Shown here in pieces: positions 1 through 13,607 of a stretch of DNA of 64,000 nt; position 1 is the first letter of the stretch; each line of letters opens with the position of its first letter. Source of the DNA: Malaya genurostris (taxonomy: Eukaryota; Arthropoda; Insecta; Diptera; Culicidae); NCBI RefSeq assembly GCF_030247185.1, contig NC_080570.1, forward strand, positions 146,974,641 through 147,038,640. The letters are read 5' to 3'. The position numbers were made by a program, and so were the translations under genes. The notes beneath the pieces were generated by a model that saw only the letters and a list, made by a program, of their open reading frames with translations, was not told the origin of the DNA and ran no database searches.

Positions 1-605
1 GCGCAATTTTCGGAAATGTGGGAAATATTATTTTGGCTAGAGCTTGGCGCCGCCACCGGAGATGGGCTGTCAGCTATTAATATAAATGGTGTGGCGTTTA
101 TAAATGCTATTAGGTCAGTTCATGCGTTCTATTTTAAGACGAAATCTAAGAGGGACATGAGCTGTTCGAATGTTGCATTATGGGGTTTTGATTGGGAGCA
201 TGAAATATGCACTATGATGCTAGCGTTTTGACATCAGATGAAGATCGCTTCTTTCGTCGCTCTGCTTATTCAAAAGATGGTAATGGATTTGCAATTTTGA
301 TTTTTTTAGAAAGAATATAGTATTGTTGGAAAACTGACTTTTTATCGGAGACCCCTAGTGTTATGTACCATTCGACTCGGCTCAACAGGACACTCAACAT
401 CGTGTTCGGTAATGCTTGCATCTTTTGACGGCACAGAAAAAATTATGAATCTTACAGGTGACATAATTCTACAAACAATACAATTCATAACAACTACTTT
501 TCAAATGACGCATTATTCCACTCGTACAGAATTTTACAGGCTCCGAATATAATTAGCACTTGGCTACCAAGTGCCGAATTTATATGTACCAATTATTCAT
601 TAACC
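1..605. other. AT-rich intergenic DNA, nothing recognised
   Basis: No ORF with recognisable protein content, no tRNA and no clear terminal repeats. A short stretch near 365-395 ('ACCATTCGACTCGGCTC') resembles a piece of the dispersed mosquito repeat found at 1.4, 34.6 and 45.6 kb, so part of this may be old repeat. Confidence 0.5.
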
Positions 606-860
606 AGATATGGACTTTGGTGGTTCAGTCGATTAACTGACGTGCTTTGTGACCTGATGGTTCTTGGTTCAAATCGCGCTGCTGATATTGATTTTTTGCT
701 TTTTATTTCACTCGATTTCAAGACATGTTATTTTCAAATCACACAATTTTACATGGTCCGGAATATAAACTTGTATGGAATACGACGCTCCATTTATGTG
801 CATTTCATGAGATGTAAAATCACAATCAGTACCTCAATGTACACAGTAAAAAAATGAAAA
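606..860 (+). repeat. tRNA-derived SINE-like repeat, copy 1
   Basis: A tRNA-like head contains 'GGTTCAGTCGATTAA' about 40 bases before 'TTGGTTCAAATCGCGC', which resembles a pol III B box (GGTTCRANTCC). The same head and the 3' part ('CCATTTATGTGCAT', 'GAGATGTAAAATCAC') recur at 3722-3960, so this is a dispersed element and not a tRNA gene. The 3' end is not sharply defined. SINE identity is inference from the B box and the second copy. Confidence 0.5.
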
Positions 861-1407
861 TAATATTCACATCAAAATTTATCGTGTTCTTCAATATATC
901 ATGAACATGTGATGAATGCTTCAAATCATGTAAATTTTTGACAGCTTTATTAAGATTTTACCTAACTTGCTCAGTTTTACGTGGAACGGTATTAACGCAA
1001 AACATATCGTCAAAGAATAATACCTGCCATATGCAATTTTTCGTTTCGTTTCGACGGCTTTGGGAAATTCGAGAGGTAAATTTCAAATAGAAAAAAATAA
1101 TGAAACGCACAATCTGCCAAACAAAAATAGTGAAATGAAAGACTTTTTAATACACACACACACAAAGAACTTGAATTTTACAGCTGACTTAATCCCTCAT
1201 ACGATATAGTTCATAGAGACCTAATTTTACAAATGACGGAAAATTTCATTTGCAATGACTTAATGCAAGATTAGCATGATTTTCTACTATAAGGTGCGAC
1301 TCTATGCATTAATGGTCTGAGGTCAGTGTGTTTTAGAGGGCTATTTTCATGCTGTGAAATTTCAGAATGATTCGTTGACTTTAGCGGTCGGGAAAGTCTT
1401 TTTTACC
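861..1407. other. No gene; end of an inverted-repeat pair
   Basis: AT-rich with no coding signal. The last 45 bases (about 1362-1407, containing 'TTTAGCGGTCGGGAAAGTC') recur inverted at about 3660-3703, so the 1.4-3.7 kb interval is bounded by a diverged inverted repeat. A short (CA)n tract lies near 1153-1165. Confidence 0.5.
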
Positions 1408-3080
1408 TTTTTTTATATATATAAAAAATAGGTATAGAATTCGCTCAAACTTTAGAAAATTTTTCCGAGGCCCGGAGGGCCGAATGACATATACCAATCG
1501 ATTCAGCTTGACGAACTGAGCAAATGTCCGTGTGTGTGTATGTGTGTGTGTGTGTGTATGTGTGTGTGTCTGATGTGTGTTGTCAACTAAGAGGTCGAGA
1601 TCTCAGAGATGGCTGGACCGATTTTGATCAAACTAGTCGCAAATGAAAGGTCTCCCCGTCACCCGAAACGCTATTAAATGGTTTTGAGATCGGATGTTTA
1701 CTTTTTGAGTTATACGAAATTTTATGTCAATATTTACAGTTTTTTGACAGTATCTGTCACAATTGACCCCGAAAACAGAATATGTTTTCAGACTTAGATT
1801 CCGCACGGTAATAGCTATCCAACAAGCCATAGATTGTTAAAATCCGTCCATTTTTAAGGGAGATATCGAAATTTTTGTGTAAACGACTTTTCCCCTTATT
1901 CCAGCAGTAGAAGTTTTGAGCGCTGTATGACAAAGAAATGCTTGGGAGCAACGGAAAACACGATTTTTTATACTTTTACATACATTTGTTTCTAAGTACC
2001 AAAAAGACTGTGTGACAATTAGACTTGGACCGATTTTAGCACGGTTCGTTTTTGGCAACATAATCGTTCAAATATGGCATATGTAAACCAGATGATATCA
2101 GCATTTTCGAGTTGAAAGTAATTTCATAATTATATTGATTTAATCTACTTACTGCAAAACATAACATAACTTCCATATACCATACGACTCAGTTCGTCGA
2201 GATTAGCAAATGCGTGTGTGACAAATAATTTTACTCAATTTTCTCGGAGATGGCTAAACCATTTTCTACAAACTCAGATTCATATGAAAAGTAGTATACT
2301 CCCAAACAAGGTTCCTGAATTATGTTTGGATCCGACTTCTGATTGCGGAACCACAGGATGATATATAAAACGAAATTAAAATAATTAAAATAATAATAAA
2401 CATCTTACTCTTTAGTCAAATCCGACTTCTGGTTTACGAGATACAGGGCGATTAGTATAAAAATGTCCATTTCACATAAATTAATCAAGTTTATCGGGTT
2501 TGCAGATTTGAATAGTCGATTACCAAATAAATTTATTTCACTTTTAGCGGTTTTGGATTCGAAATGTACCCCCAAATTTTAATTCCCACTACAATTTCTC
2601 CAAGATGTCTACATACTCCTCAGGTGAATTGAACTGATTTCAACTGCACCGATTTTGGAGCTCCGGTTCCAGTATCGAATCGTTTCTCAAAGCTCAATCA
2701 TTTTTTCAAAAAGGCCAAATCGAACTTCAAAAACAAAAATTCAAATTAAAGGACTTAAGGTCCCATACAAAATTGGTGAATTTTATCCGATTCTGGAATT
2801 ACAGATGATGAGTTTTTAAAATTCATACCGATATAGAAGATGTAAATTGTTTGGCGTATTAATTTATGGTCACTCGAGTCATTTTGGATTATGCTAGTTC
2901 CTGAATACCGGCTCTGAAAGTACCATTAATAATGACGAAAAACTCTAAAGTGGAACTTACTTCGACATCTCATGGAATGTTCAATCGATTGTCACACGTT
3001 AAGATTGAAATTCGATACGATTTGCAGTTTCGAAATTACAGGGTAATGAGTGATTAAAATCGCAATTTGCCGTTTAAAGC
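1408..3080 (+). repeat. Dispersed mosquito repeat, long diverged copy
   Basis: It shows the diagnostic modules of a family seen at least three more times here: 'GAGGCCCGGAGGGCCGA' near 1469, 'ATACCATACGACTCAGTTCG' near 2177, a (TG)n tract at 1530-1572, and repeated 'CTCGGAGATGGCT' followed by 'TCCGACTTC' modules. No intact ORF is present. The related copy at 34.6-35.8 kb has short inverted termini, so this is probably a non-autonomous DNA element with internal tandem amplification. Boundaries are approximate. Confidence 0.6.
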
Positions 3081-3202
3081 GACAATAATTAAAATAATGT
3101 CATGAGAACTAAAACACCTAAGAATATCCATGCAAAAAAACACATGCGGATTGATAAAAAAAAGTATCATCTCACTGCTAGGTTAAATAATCACGTTTCT
3201 TA

Positions 3203-3655
3203 AGGAAGAATTGCATAGCTGAAAACGGAAACTTTCAACTTGTTCATTGCATATCTCGCCTTCAATGGCATGCATTAAAAATCTATCCTGACAATGTATA
3301 GATAATTTAATTTAGATACGATTAGTGCATAAAAACATGCATGCGTCATTTTTTCTGCTCCAGTTTCCTGGTAACGTAACGAAAAATGAGAGAGAAATAA
3401 AAACGGCTCAGAAAGGCTGCCAAACAAGCGGAAACTGGAGCAGAAAAAATGGCGCTTGCATAGAAATCGACTTACCTTCACAAAAGTAGCATTCACTTCA
3501 TGTTTATCGCAACAACATATATGTTTTATGCACTAATCGCATCTAATTTGAATTATCTATACATTGTCAGGATAGATTTTTGATGCATGCCTTTGAAGGC
3601 GAAATATTCAATGAACAAGTTAAAAGTTTCCGTTTCCAGCTATGCAATTCTTCCT
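3203..3655. mobile_element. Long-arm foldback MITE (~450 bp)
   Basis: Two arms of about 140 bp (3203-3345 and 3512-3655) are inverted copies of each other. They begin 'AAGGAAGAATTGCATAGCTG' and end with the complement 'CAGCTATGCAATTCTTCCTT'. The loop holds a second inverted repeat ('TTTTTCTGCTCCAGTTTCC' near 3350 against 'GGAAACTGGAGCAGAAAAA' near 3430). There is no coding capacity, and the target duplication is not obvious. The structure is seen directly; MITE class is inference. Confidence 0.7.
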
Positions 3656-3721
3656 TCAGAAAAAAAACTTTCCCGATCGCTAAAGTCTATGAATCATTCT
3701 GAAACACACCTTTTACCAGCC

Positions 3722-3960
3722 AAGCAGATGTGTGGTTCTGTGGTTCAATCGATTAACAGACGTACTTTGTCATCCACTGATTCTCGGTTCAAGTCGCGGC
3801 AGTCGCAATCAGGATTCATTGTTTTTCAGTAAATTTCATGACATGGAATTTTAGACACAATATTGAATGTTCTTCTATGTAAATTTGCGTGAACTTTCAC
3901 GGTCCATTTATGTGCATCTAATCAGATGCACATAAAAATCACAGGGTTTTCTCGAAGTGT
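3722..3960 (+). repeat. tRNA-derived SINE-like repeat, copy 2
   Basis: This is the second copy of the element at 606-860. It has 'GGTTCAATCGATTAACAGAC', a B-box-like 'TCGGTTCAAGTCGCGGC', and the shared 3' module 'CCATTTATGTGCATCTAATC', which is followed by its own complement 'AGATGCACATAAA'. A short hairpin therefore sits at the 3' side. Confidence 0.5.
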
Positions 3961-4212
3961 GCATGAAAACTCATTGGGACACAAGCTTCCTCATATAGGT
4001 TTCTCCTGACTTGTATACCAAATCTTTAGATCCTTTCCTTTCAAAAATTTTCCAAATAAATTTAACTGAAAACCATCATGTAGATGGTCTATGTCACTAC
4101 TATCATTCCTGTAAAATCATACCTCTATCCTGTAAAATCTTGATCATACGTGTAAATTTCAAGTCTTTTGTGAAATGTGAAATTTTGTGAAACATCGCAA
4201 TCATTTTATGTG

Positions 4213-5995
<1,783 letters not shown>

Positions 5996-6467
5996 ATACT
6001 TTTTCAACCGTGTTCCGTGCAGCTATGAAAATTATCATGAAATTCGATTCGATTCCTCAATTCTTATATTGCTCTATATGATAATTTAGAATCACTTAGA
6101 AACATCGTTTTCTTGTTTCTTCTTCTTTCTTCTGGTTAGTATCATCTCAATTGAGATGACATCGATTTGATGGTACATCAATTTAGGCTATATTGGCAGT
6201 TAATTTTCGTTTATAAAGCTTGCTTCAGATAGAATTGAAACAAAGACAATTACCTGTATTTCAGTTATTTATTATTGAATTCAAGATCTTTTTTATAAAA
6301 ATGTAACGTTTTCTTCATACTTTTAAGAAAAAATGCGGATAAAATTATTCGTCACGGTTTCGAAGGAATTCTCGAATTTTTCCTGTAACACGGCTCATTT
6401 GGCGGCGCACACCTTCTTCGTCCATCGTTTTAGCTATCTTATTCCACCATCCATCGTTTTAGCTATC
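5996..6467. other. AT-rich spacer, nothing recognised
   Basis: No coding or RNA signal. 'CATCCATCGTTTTAGCTATCTTATT' is tandemly repeated once near 6420-6470, immediately downstream of the decayed transposase. Confidence 0.5.
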
Positions 6468-7288
6468 TTATTTGATGTCTTTGACAACCTTTCCGTTTGC
6501 CTTGAGTCTCCTCTTCATGATTGCCCAGTATTTCTCAATAGGGCGGAACTGGGGGCAGCTGGGTGGGTTAAGGTTTTTCAGAACAAACTGGACCCCTTTC
6601 TCTGCATACCATTCTTGAACGACTTTGTTGTAATGACAGCTTGCCAAATCTGGCCAAAACATTACGGGATGGTCGTGGGATCGAATGAACGGCAAAATTC
6701 GTTTTTGGAGACACTTTTTTTTTGTATAGTTCCGATGTCATTGTCTTATTTGTAACGAAAACATTCGTTTTTTTGCCACAGCTGCAAATGCCCTGCCAAA
6801 TCATAAATTTTCTTGCAAATTTGTCGGCAAAAACAAATTTAAATTTGGCTGAACATCCCCCCGATTTGAACCTGGGATTTGCCCGAAGTCCGCCTTGACA
6901 TAGGTTTCATCGTCCATCAGAAGACACCCGTCATATAGTTTCCGAGCACGAATTTTGACCACACTATTCTGTTTTATGCTTCGATTTGGCTGTTTGCTAG
7001 CTCGATACGACTTGATTCCTTCCCGGAGTCGAGTTCTCCTCACGGTACCATGGGCAGCATCGAATTTTCTGGCCAAATCACGGTCCGACAGATTAGGATT
7101 CCTCTTAATCGCCTTCGAAATCTTACCACGCAGTTTCCGGTCGACAGTTCGATTGGCTTGAGCTTCCGATTCGTCGTCAATGTTTCCTTATAACGTTTGA
7201 TAACGCGCCATACGGTATTTCTGAGCAATTTCAGCTGTTTAGCTAGCCTAGATGCAGACCACAATGGATTTTCCAAATAACTGTGCAC
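6468..7288 (-). pseudogene. Decayed ITmD37E (Tc1/mariner) transposase
   Basis: Reading the minus strand through several frameshifts gives, in order, an N-terminal helix-turn-helix fragment (7288 to about 7160), 'KQPNRSIKQ', the first catalytic block 'LLMDDETYVKADF' (near 6905), 'IWQGICSCGKK', the second block 'MFWPDLASCHY' and the third block 'CPQFRPIEKYWAIMKR'. Exactly 37 residues separate the second Asp from the Glu, which defines the DD37E (ITmD37E) group described from mosquitoes. All catalytic residues survive, but the frame is broken at least three times, so no protein is made. It resembles the copy at 26976-27942 and that at 43661-44481 at protein level but is a distinct subfamily. Confidence 0.85.
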
Positions 7289-7506
7289 AATTTTTCCCTT
7301 CTTTCGGATTCCATGTTGACATGTTTACAAAGTACTGTCGATTTGCAAAATGTCAAAAATCATACGTGAAGCTGGCAAAATTCTGGCCAAGAGCTTCCAA
7401 ATCCGTCCACCAGGAGCGTCACAATATGAGCAAAAGTTTGTTCCAATTCTAAATGAAGCAAGCTTTAGCCATTCAAAAGACTATTATTATTGTTATTATT
7501 ATTACT

Positions 7507-7830
7507 AAAGGGTGATTTTTTCACTGGTATCTTCTTGGCAACACTGTTTTTGATAGATCACGCGTGAATCATGTTTTGTGTCATTGTCAAACTTGTTCAG
7601 TTAGGTTTATAATTTAATCATAAATGGACGTTGGCAAAGTTGGATTAAGATCTACTTTTTTATCGAAAAGTTATGATCGGCGATGAAGTTCATTTCATGA
7701 TTAATGGATACGTCAACAAGCAAAATTGCCGCATCTGAAGGGAAGACCAGCAAGAACCATTCCAAGAGCTACCAATGCATCCCAAAAAAGTCATTGTTTG
7801 GTGTGGATTATGGTGTGGTTTAAGATATCA
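7507..7830 (+). pseudogene. Fragment of a second Tc1/mariner-like transposase
   Basis: From 7682 the plus strand reads 'DEVHFMINGYVNKQNCRI', an in-frame TGA at 7736-7738 where this family usually has Trp, then 'REDQQEPFQELPMHPKK' and 'VIVWCGLWCG'. This is the first-catalytic-Asp region of a widespread insect Tc1/mariner family (usual form SDE-H-NGYVN-QN). Upstream, 7507-7530 'AAGGGTGATTTTTTCAC' resembles the terminal repeat often seen on such elements. Only about 50 codons remain, so it is a 5'-internal relic. Family assignment is from motif memory; the exact clade is uncertain. Confidence 0.7.
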
Positions 7831-8146
7831 GTTTTTGGGTTAAATTTGGCTAGTTTTCGAATAATATCAGATAGTTTTCAGATCATTTGCCTATTGATTA
7901 TGAAACTTGTTTCTCGTCACTGCTACCAAAGTAACATTACTACTTTGTATGAATACGAATCAATATTTCTGATATGTAAAACTGGTAATTGAATAGTTTT
8001 TCTTAGAAATTACCTACCCTAATTAAGATGATCCATTCCTCTAGCAGAGTGTAAAAAAAGGCCCAAGTCGCCTGACTTTTACTGTCAATCGGACTCATCA
8101 AGCATTCAGAAACGATCAGTCGACGAGTAAGAATTCATTACTCAGT
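7831..8146. other. Spacer, nothing recognised
   Basis: AT-rich. No repeats or coding signal identified. Confidence 0.4.
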
Positions 8147-8322
8147 CCGTCTGTGAGACAATGTGGGAGATCACGTTCGAAACCACTGTTCAACTGGACA
8201 AGTTTGCTTGGTATGGAACGAAAATCATGCATCCAATCGGCACCGCGTTCCCCGAAAAGTTCAGATTATTCACCAGAAGATATTTCAACGGAATCAATTC
8301 GAATGTTGTTAAAATGGATTAA
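8147..8322 (+). other. Possible short coding exon or micro-ORF
   Basis: After a possible splice acceptor (…TTACTCAG, ending 8146) a frame stays open to TAA at 8320-8322. From ATG at 8161 it gives 53 residues, including 'MWEITFETTVQLDKFAWYG' and 'TAFPEKFRLFTRRYFNG'. Codon choice looks gene-like compared with the AT-rich surroundings. I do not recognise the protein and no partner exon is proven. It could be a chance frame. Confidence 0.2.
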
Positions 8323-8577
8323 ATTCGGATCCAGCCCGGGTCCGGTGATTTATTCAGAAGATTTTTCTGCGTTGATTAGCCGACTGAGGAACGCCTTGTA
8401 TATGACAGGAGGCGAGAATTTCCGGGAATTCCATTCCGTCCATTCCGTCCCCTCTACCGATCCATATTCAAAGCCCGTCGGTCGTCGATTTTTCAATAAG
8501 TTTTTTTGTTATTCTTACAAAAAAAATGTTTGTGGTCCATTCTTTATTTCTCACCTCAGCGTTTCCCTTTGTGGCAG

Positions 8578-8672
8578 ATATCGAAGAGATTCTCGCTTCT
8601 TTCGCCATGAAAGCCGCAGGAATTGAATGCCCATTTGGTGGACCGAGCAAAGATCCAAACGCCCGAGTCTGA
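8578..8672 (+). CDS. Possible terminal coding exon, unknown protein
   Basis: A good acceptor (pyrimidine-rich, ending TTTGTGGCAG at 8577) opens a frame of 31 codons to TGA at 8670-8672. It reads 'IEEILASFAMKAAGIECP', then 'FGGPSKDPNARV'. The other two frames stop early. GC-richer third positions than the surroundings support coding use. Directly after the stop, overlapping it, an ATG (8671) runs 18 codons to a consensus donor (GCG|GTAAGT at 8726), so the same segment could instead be a 5' exon of a transcript. No other exon of this gene was located. Protein family not recognised. Confidence 0.3.
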
Positions 8673-8729
8673 TGACTGCGTCCAGTGCGGAAAATGATCG
8701 GTCACAGGCAGCGGCGATGGTGGCGGTAA

Positions 8730-10789
8730 GTGTGTGTGTGTGAGTGTTTGTCAGAGGAAAGAAGAAAAGTGTTAAACGGAATTAATGTGCCACACAAAAC
8801 GCCAGCGCCTGCCTGGCTCATTTATTATTCGACTCCTCATTTTTTCTGATGGTTTCTTTCGCCGCCACGAAAAGCTGTACGATGCGTTAGAAATTATGTT
8901 CGGAACGTTTGGCAGGGTTCGCAATCTTACAGGTAGTTTTATATCCCGGATAAGGTATGAGAAAAGCACTCTGTTTCGGTAGGTGGATTTTCGAGGTTTT
9001 TCGTTTCTCTCGGATCCGTTCTGCGCGAGCCCTCAGTGATTACCATTACGATGTATGGCAAGGTATAGGCTCTTTTCATATTACGGGTCTCAATCGTTCT
9101 TCTCCACTTCTTTTGAACTTGGAACGCTGGAATTTATCTCGTTAAAAAGATCGGAATTCTGTGATTACTGATGTTGGTGTTCTTTTCGCACGTCGTGCGG
9201 CCACTTTGGCTGGCTGGATCGAATCTGTCCGGCACCACTCGTCCCGTTCCCGGCCCAGCTGATGATTCCGTCGGCGGCGCAAGGAGAAGGCATGAGAAGG
9301 CCGGTTAGCATAAATATATGACAGGGGCGGAAATCTTCTCACCTCTTCGGGCTGATGGAGAGAACTCAATCACAGCAGGCGGTAACAATGGCGGAAATAA
9401 GAACGGACCCTGCACGAAACGCACCAAAATATCGAGAGAAAAAAATCCTCCATACTGTTTTACAACCCATTGTTTCACACCTTCTCGTTTACCGACCGAC
9501 CCCAGCATCGTTTGTCCTACTGAAGTTGCCTATTACTAACGAACCAACACGATTCGGGATCAGGAGGAAATAGGCGACAAGCCAGCAAACGACCGGAATA
9601 AAATATTTCCGTAATTGTTATGATTTTATTAGTTCTCCGAAAAGCTATTGAATATAACCAAGGGGACTCACAATAGCGCGCTGGAAAATGGTTTTCGGAA
9701 TGCAAGTAGGCGCTGGCAGACTGGTATTCAGATTTGGCAAAGCTGGCCGAGGTTCATTCACTCAGTTCAAGGTATTTTTTTTCTGGTGAACTGTTTTACT
9801 TGCACGCCACGTCGTTTTGCTTTCAAAGTTGGTTGGGAAGGCATCTGCGGCTTGCTTTGAACCTGCATCCAAATAACAGGTACAGAAGATGAATGACAAT
9901 TTTTAGCTTTTTTTAAGATCCCGATTGGGTCCCAACTGGGCGCTGCGGATGACACCTAAATTAGGAATTCGAGACCCCGGGTGAGATGGATGATCTTGAT
10001 CTTCGTGCGATATGCACAACAATAGCCTGCCAGTCTGCCTGGGATCGTGCGAGGTTCAGGTAAAGGTTTGGAAGACATACCGAGGAAATACACGAGCAGA
10101 GCTCCTCCGCAACCATTTGCAACCCAGTCGGAACCAACTCATGAAGTTCTCTATTCGATCCGATGGGCTTTCTCAGTCCAAGGGGAAAAGGGAATGAGTC
10201 GAAAAACGGTCGAACAAACGCATTGCACACATACGTAAATAAATTATCTTAACGATCAATGAATTTCCACTAAAAAGACCATTGTGTTGACACATAAAAT
10301 ATCGGCTTTCGCCCTGTTCTCCTTTGGCTTCGTCATTCATTCCGAGATGGATTTTTTTTTCTTTGTGAGGCTCGAATGCGGCATTCTTAGGCCCATTCCG
10401 ACCATCATCAGAACCGACAGTTTTTTTTACTTCTGTTTTTTTTTCTCTCTCTCATACCTGACAATTACTGCTAGAGACGACGGATTGCTGAACTGGTACT
10501 GGGTACAAATTATTCAAAAGTTTGGTAAAAGTGGTTGTATTGATAATTGCGCAATTTTGCACAATAATCTGTTATTTTGGCAACCAACGTTCTGAATTGG
10601 CATGTTTAAGCAAAGCCAGAAGAGCGCGCTTGCTACGTTTGGATTTTTTAAATCTTTTTATTGGCACCCTCCTTCCATTGTTGTCACAATACTACACACC
10701 TAAAACCAATTCTCGAGCTTGGCGTAATAAAATGCCGAGACAGATCGCCAATACACAATTCTTCTGATTGCTCAGTAATCAGAAGTTAT
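8730..10789. other. Moderately GC-rich unique DNA, no gene recognised
   Basis: Several open frames of 60-100 codons exist on both strands but none has recognisable motifs or consistent splice sites. A (GT)n tract follows the donor-like site near 8730. If the exon candidates at 8.1-8.7 kb are real, this could be intron or regulatory DNA. Confidence 0.4.
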
Positions 10790-11078
10790 GTTTTCCGAGA
10801 TTCGTTTAGTTAACGTACTGATTTTTCGGTAAAGTGCATTTTTCCGCCGAAATATGGCAAAATCTTGAGCTGAACTCATCAGTGATTAACAATTATCCCG
10901 AAATTAGCAAATGCGTTTGCCAAAATTTCTGAACATTTATTTGCTTTTGCCGAATTTCAACAATTATCATTTACCTTTTTACTTTTGCGCTTGCCAGTAC
11001 GAAGTTATTTTTTGACGAAATTTTTCGGTGGTCATTAGATAAAATGGAATCAGCCCAAAAGGAAATCCGTTCTATTTA

Positions 11079-11612
11079 GGCTGTGAACCATTTCGCGGTT
11101 AATTTGAACTTTTGGTTGAAATCTGCCACTTGAGTGATTATTTTGTGTCGAGTAGTTAAATTTAACTAAAACTGCGGCCCATTTCAAAATTTGACGGACG
11201 GAAAGTTAGGGTAACAGAGGTATTTTGGCCACTTCATATTTTTTGGCCCACCTAACAAACTTTATGGATTCAATCGATCTTAGGTAACCCATGTTGCATC
11301 AGTTTGAAGCTAATCTCATTAAATTACCTATTGCGGAAGGATTTTTCAAAGATATTAAAACATTTGGTGGATATTTTTACAAAGTGGGCCAAAATAAAAT
11401 CGATCCTAAAGTGGGCCAAAATACCTCTGTTACCCTATTTGGGTTTATTTTCCACTGGAAATAATTTTGACTAAAGAATTGATATTAGAATTTTTAATTG
11501 CAAGATTTTTTTCAGTGTCGGTAAATAACCATCGATCTGTCAAAAATAACCATGCTTCCGAGTGTCAGATTGACCCCAAAAGTTAAAATTAACCGCGAAA
11601 TGATTCACAGCC
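11079..11612. mobile_element. MITE with TTA target duplication (Harbinger-like)
   Basis: Terminal inverted repeats begin GGCTGTGAACCATTTCGCGG on the left and GGCTGTGAATCATTTCGCGG (complement) on the right, about 28 bp with one mismatch. It is flanked by TTA at 11076-11078 and 11613-11615. A 3-bp TWA duplication with GG-starting ends fits the PIF/Harbinger group; that assignment is inference. The 534-bp element is non-coding and contains a second MITE. Confidence 0.75.
11209..11435. mobile_element. MITE nested inside the 11.1-kb MITE, TA duplication
   Basis: 227 bp with ends GGGTAACAGAGGTATTTTGG and its inverted copy, about 26 bp long, flanked by TA at 11207-11208 and 11436-11437. TA duplication suggests Tc1/mariner-type mobilisation. 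It must have inserted after the outer element. Confidence 0.75.
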
Positions 11613-13510
11613 TTAGTTGGTAAAATAACTACAAATTATTGTTGGTTATTAAAAGAATTCACCTTTCAGATCCCGCTTTCGCTGTCGGGAAGTCAATATA
11701 TGATATACCGAAGAACTTCAACGACATGCCAATCAACATTTTCGATAATCGGCGTTTAGTCCGAATTGCATATTTTACATTTGTATGTACTCGAAATATA
11801 ATCAACGTACACACTAAGATTTAGTTCCTTTGTTCGGTAATATTGTTGACGAAAACTTTCGGTAATAACATTAGAAATAACCGATATTTCGATCAGAGCT
11901 GCAAAATTTCAGTCATGTCAAATGACCTTGACAGACTGACTAAAGTCATCGTCAACTGTAATCCGTACGGTCAAAGTGTCTGTTAAATGAGATACTCGAT
12001 AGTTCAATGACCAAGTAGAAGTATACTCAGTCAAAGACAGGTGACGCATATTGTTCTCTCTCTCATTCTCCTATTCCCTGTTGAAGTAACAAAATTCCAT
12101 GAGAGTACTAACATAACCATAAATTGATAAAGTTCATTGTTCTTTGTAAAAAGTCATAGGATTTCGGAGTTTATTGGTATACATGAATTTAATTCAATGT
12201 TTATGCTGCTTGATTAATATTTAGTCACATCGTAATCAAGCAGTGACAGGAGAAATGAAAATAATATCAATCGCATCGGCGATCAATGAGCGTTCTGGGG
12301 AGTATAATATCAAGAGAATTTAAGTTATGACAGATCGGCTCTCAGACACTCAATATATGATGATTGGTAGAGCCTGGTTGGCAGCAGTCCAGTGACATAA
12401 ACTTTCCAATCTTTGTCGTGCAAAGTTGCTAGTTGATGGTGACATTTAGCAGCTCTGATTTCGATACATGAGTTTTATTTTATAATAATTATGCAAATTT
12501 TTACCGGACGATCAGTTTTACGTAAATTTTCATTACAGAATTCTGTGAATAAATATACAATTCATACGGTAAATCTCAATAGTCACCGAGTACGGTAAAA
12601 AACATACAGTCCGTATGGTAAAATTATCTTCCAATAACCGAATTTCTGTGAATACTGATTGTCGTGAAACTATCTTATTACAAAATTCAGTACGTGTTTT
12701 TTTTATTATTCAAACGAAAAAAATCTTGAAGGGTTCATCGAACACACTTAATTTCGTTCGGTAATTCTTGCCTCTTTTGACGAGTTTTGAACAGCCGAAC
12801 TACCGAATATTTCCATTCTACTGATATATCAGCACAAATGAACATTTACTGACAGCAGTACCTCAAGGTACCGCAGTGATAAAACGTGAATTTTACCGAT
12901 AAAATCACCTACCGAGATATGAACAGCTGAGGTCGGTAATCCAATTTAGGTGTGAATGGATTGAGGTACAGGTGTTAAAGCTTTTAAGACATTAGAGCCA
13001 CTCAAAGCTTTTTGTTTATTTATAGGAAGAATATAATTTCATAACACTTGTCCACTTGTTTCCAACACTAATCGTTCGAGAGTAATTTCCGGAGGACTCG
13101 ACGGATTGTGCGGAGTTTGTAATGGCGCTCATAATTCCGTTCAACCGGGACTTTTGCCACTTTAAATTTTTTTCGTAAAATGAAACCATAATCACAACAG
13201 GTTGGAATTTTCTTCATTCGTTTCTGCGAAAAAAAATACGAATCCGAAAAACCTAATCGTAAGTGCAAAATTTGTGTCCAGAATTTTAACCAAAAGAAAA
13301 CAAACACAAAAAATCACCGAGCAATCCGTTAGATCCATTAAGTTTACAGTTGTTTGTTCAGCAATTACCGAACGATCGGTAATCAAATCAATTACCGAAC
13401 TGATTACCGAATGTTCAGCTGTTGATAATTCGGTAAAAAACTACCGAATTCTGCGAAATTTTCTCAGTGTGTAATGTTTATATTTCGTGTGTTTATATGA
13501 AAATAAAATG

Positions 13511-13607
13511 AAATGTTGATAATGTTCGGTAGTAACTGACGTTTGTCAAACTTGAGTCAAACTCAAGTTTGACAAACGTCAGTTATTACCGAACATTATC
13601 AACATTT
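13511..13607. repeat. 97-bp near-perfect palindrome
   Basis: Two 47-base arms (13511-13557 and 13561-13607) differ at one position and are separated by three bases. The arms start AAATGTTGATAATGTTCGG. A hairpin this tight is either a minimal MITE or the fused ends of a larger foldback element. Confidence 0.9.

Noticed and set aside
3770..3806. Possible tRNA gene from the B-box-like 'GGTTCAAGTCGC'
   Set aside because: No cloverleaf acceptor pairing could be drawn, and the segment is repeated with non-tRNA 3' sequence, so it is a SINE head.
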